Origin: an uncultured Erysipelotrichaceae bacterium
GTDB lineage: Bacteria > Bacillota_I > Bacilli_A > Erysipelotrichales > Coprobacillaceae
Assembly: GCA_900550005.1 (NCBI GenBank)
Contig: URQL01000073.1
Location: forward strand, 1-8,096
DNA: 8,096 bases
Direction: 5' to 3'
The notes beneath the pieces were generated by a model, which saw only the letters and a program-made list of their open reading frames with translations, was not told the DNA's origin and ran no database searches. Below are positions 6,581 through 8,096 of the stretch, piece after piece. The position numbers and the translations under genes were made by a program. How positions within the stretch are numbered: the first letter of the stretch is position 1; each line of letters begins with the position of its first letter.

Positions 6581-6599
6581 GTGTATAATAGATAATTAA
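6570..6599. repeat. Imperfect inverted repeat between divergent promoters (candidate operator)
   Basis: TTAATAATCTA (6570-6580) and TAGATAATTAA (6589-6599) are inverted copies with 10 of 11 bases matching, separated by 8 nt. The repeat overlaps the -10 box of the flavoprotein gene and the -35 region of the PHP gene. Such a position would suit a regulator of both genes, but the arms are pure AT apart from one C/G, so chance is a real alternative. Confidence 0.35.
6584..6589 (+). promoter_or_regulatory. -10 box of the flavoprotein operon promoter
   Basis: A consensus TATAAT lies 26 nt before the ATG at 6616, with a strong ribosome site AAGGGAGG (6601-6608) between them. No good -35 hexamer is found at 16-18 nt spacing (TACTTT at 6561-6566 for 17), so the promoter may rely on an activator or on the T-rich upstream DNA. 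Confidence 0.5.
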
Positions 6600-6615
6600 T
6601 AAGGGAGGCTCATGC

Positions 6616-7821
6616 ATGAAAAAAATTGTAATTGTTGGAGGAGGAAGTTGTGGACTATCATGTGCTATTCGATTAAGTCAACTCTTTTTATATGATCCGT
6701 CGATTGAAATCCTACTTCTTGAACAAAAAGAAAAAATTGGAAAGAAGTTACTCGCTACTGGAAATGGACGTTGTAACCTTTCGAATAAAGATCTTTTTAT
6801 GGAATATTATCAAGGGCATCATGTCGAATTATTACAAGATGAGATTCAAAACTTCGATTGTCCGGCTTTTTTTGAAAGTATTGGACTTTGGACAAAATAT
6901 CTAGGCTCTTTGCTTTACCCACAAAGTGAGCAGGCGCTAAGCGTTGTTGAAAGAATGGAAATGTATTTAAAAAAACACCATTGTAAAATATTCGTCAACG
7001 AAAAAGTACAAAATCTAACTTACGATCCGTTAAAAAAACAATGGAATATTGAAACCAATAATCAACATTTTTTAAGTGATTATGTTGTTATGGCTTGTGG
7101 TGGAAAAGCTGCAAGTCACTTTGGTAGTGATGGATCGGGTTATGATTTGTTAAAAAGATTAGGTTTTAAAATTTATCCTACTTATCCTAGTTTAGTCCAA
7201 TTGAAAACAGAAAAAAAACATCCTGAATTAAAAGGCGTCCGCATTCATGGGACATTTACGCTTTATAACAATGATCAAATCATCAAACAAGAAACAGGTG
7301 AAATTTTATTTACGGACGATGGACTTTCAGGAATTTCTATTTTGCAATTATCCCGTTATTATTCAAAATTAAAAGGAAAAATAGAAGTAGGTATTGATAG
7401 TTTAGATGAATATAGTCCTAAAGAATTAGCACAAAAAATTGCAGATCAGTTGAGTCTTGAACTTTTTGATTTAGATGGTTTAGTCTCAAAAAAATATGCA
7501 CAATACTTAAAAAGAAAGTTACCTCAAAAAATAGCTTATAAAGAGATACGTAAAGTGGTTCAACTTTTAAAAGATTATCGTTTTACGATCATAGGGACAC
7601 GTGATTTTAAAGATGCACAAGTTACCCAAGGCGGTGTTGCTTTGGATCAACTTGATTTAGCAACATTAGAAACAATGAAGTATCCTAATTTATACGTCGG
7701 TGGAGAACTTCTTGATGTGGATGGGGCTTGTGGAGGGTATAATCTTCATTTTGCTTTTACATGTGCTAATATGATTGCCAAGGCGATTTACGAAAAAGAA
7801 ACAGGGGGTAAAGAATGCTAA
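6616..7821 (+). CDS. HI0933/BaiN-family FAD-dependent oxidoreductase (COG2081)
   Basis: A 401-aa cytoplasmic flavoprotein of the family that includes HI0933, E. coli YhiN, B. subtilis YtfP and clostridial BaiN. The reaction of most members is unproven. The Rossmann FAD-binding motif G8-x-G10-x-x-G13 is followed by E36 at the end of strand 2 (ILLLE), which should bind the ribose. The family block GKKLLATGNGRCNLSN is at 42-57. The middle shows LYPQSEQALSVV, where relatives usually have a GRVFP-S-x-A-x-x-V pattern, and MACGGKAASHFGSDGSGYDLL. The C-terminal FAD block TQGGVALDQ and YVGGELLDVDGACGGYNLHFAF (360-381) is intact with E364, D367 and D369. Start: ribosome site AAGGGAGG 7 nt upstream. It overlaps the next gene by ATGCTAA, so the two are co-translated. 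The BaiN name comes from a bile-acid study and should not be taken to mean bile-acid metabolism here. Confidence 0.93.
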   Translation: MKKIVIVGGGSCGLSCAIRLSQLFLYDPSIEILLLEQKEKIGKKLLATGNGRCNLSNKDLFMEYYQGHHVELLQDEIQNFDCPAFFESIGLWTKYLGSLLYPQSEQALSVVERMEMYLKKHHCKIFVNEKVQNLTYDPLKKQWNIETNNQHFLSDYVVMACGGKAASHFGSDGSGYDLLKRLGFKIYPTYPSLVQLKTEKKHPELKGVRIHGTFTLYNNDQIIKQETGEILFTDDGLSGISILQLSRYYSKLKGKIEVGIDSLDEYSPKELAQKIADQLSLELFDLDGLVSKKYAQYLKRKLPQKIAYKEIRKVVQLLKDYRFTIIGTRDFKDAQVTQGGVALDQLDLATLETMKYPNLYVGGELLDVDGACGGYNLHFAFTCANMIAKAIYEKETGGKEC

Positions 7822-8096
7822 AAATAACAAATGTAAAGATTAAAATCCATACAAAAGAAGAAGACTATGCAAAAATGATTGCTCAAAATTTAAATGTACG
7901 TGCAAAAACAATTCAAAATGTAGAGTTGATTAAAAGATCGATCGATGCTAGACATCACCAACCTCATTATATTTGTACATTTGTTTTTGATTATTCAGGT
8001 GACCAGAATAAATTGTTAAAACAAGCTAAAAATCAGGTAACACTTTATCAACCATCTCTTTATACTTTACCAATGTCAACAAAACAAAAACAAGTT
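7815..8096 (+). CDS. N-terminus of a second FAD-dependent dehydrogenase (COG2509-like), cut by the window edge
   Basis: An open frame of 94 codons runs from ATG 7815 to the right edge with no stop. The ribosome site AGGGGG (7803-7808) is 6 nt upstream, inside the flavoprotein gene, and the start overlaps that gene's stop by 7 nt (ATGCTAA). The visible sequence (MLKITNVKIKIHTKEEDYAK, later VELIKRSIDAR and YICTFVFDY) resembles the N-terminal accessory domain of COG2509 proteins, about 530-aa FAD-dependent proteins common in Firmicutes. In those, a ~90-residue alpha/beta domain with a KRSIDAR-type motif precedes the Rossmann fold. The FAD-binding GxGxxG is expected just beyond the edge. That would make it a distant relative of its upstream neighbour. 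The identification rests on motif memory from a short fragment, so it is less sure than the coding call itself. Confidence 0.75.
   Translation, partial: MLKITNVKIKIHTKEEDYAKMIAQNLNVRAKTIQNVELIKRSIDARHHQPHYICTFVFDYSGDQNKLLKQAKNQVTLYQPSLYTLPMSTKQKQV

Noticed and set aside
6692..6904. Plus-strand 70-aa open frame within the flavoprotein gene
   Set aside because: Out-of-frame shadow of the conserved FAD-binding region.
6616..7821. Bile-acid 7-dehydroxylation gene baiN
   Set aside because: The family is widespread in bacteria that do not transform bile acids, and no other bai gene is in the window.

Overview
The window is low-GC DNA that looks like a Firmicutes (Bacillota) chromosome. The evidence is strong AT bias, AGGAGG/GAGGTG-type ribosome binding sites before every complete gene, short AT-rich intrinsic terminators, and proteins with Firmicutes-type relatives: a SWIM-SNF2 helicase, a YebC protein of the MGR/YeeI-like branch, a HisK-type PHP phosphatase, and the COG2081 and COG2509 flavoproteins. 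Erysipelotrichia-like gut bacteria are a plausible source, but that is inference. All complete genes end in TAA or TAG and Trp is TGG where I checked, so the standard bacterial code fits.

Layout, left to right. (1) 2-565 (+): C-terminal third of LepA (EF-4), closed by a terminator overlapping its stop codon. (2) 630-1220 (+): a stand-alone HD-domain metal-dependent phosphohydrolase. (3) 1203-1233: a perfect 13-bp hairpin flanked by A and T tracts, shared as a bidirectional terminator with the convergent gene. (4) 4837-1232 (-): a two-gene operon, a thioredoxin-like lipoprotein (4400-4837) followed 3 nt later by a 1054-aa SWIM/SNF2 helicase (1232-4396). (5) 5647-4925 (-): a YebC/TACO1-family translation factor, with its own perfect consensus promoter and terminator. 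(6) 6532-5744 (-): a PHP-domain histidinol-phosphatase-like enzyme; its start is best placed 7 codons downstream of the longest reading frame. (7) 6616-7821 (+): an HI0933/BaiN-family flavoprotein, divergent from (6). (8) 7815 to the right edge (+): N-terminus of a second FAD-dependent protein (COG2509-like), overlapping (7) by 7 nt.

The genes are conserved chromosomal functions: translation (LepA, YebC), nucleic-acid remodelling (SNF2), redox (lipoprotein thioredoxin, two flavoproteins) and phosphate-ester hydrolysis (HD, PHP). I see no phage, transposon, CRISPR, toxin-antitoxin, tRNA or rRNA signal. No stretch over 300 bases lacks a gene, and the gaps are filled by promoters and terminators. 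I do not see a convincing new system. The points most worth a second look are the coupling of an exported redox lipoprotein to a SNF2 helicase, the overlapping pair of related flavoproteins, the dyad between the divergent promoters at 6552-6599, and a recurrent very short leader architecture.
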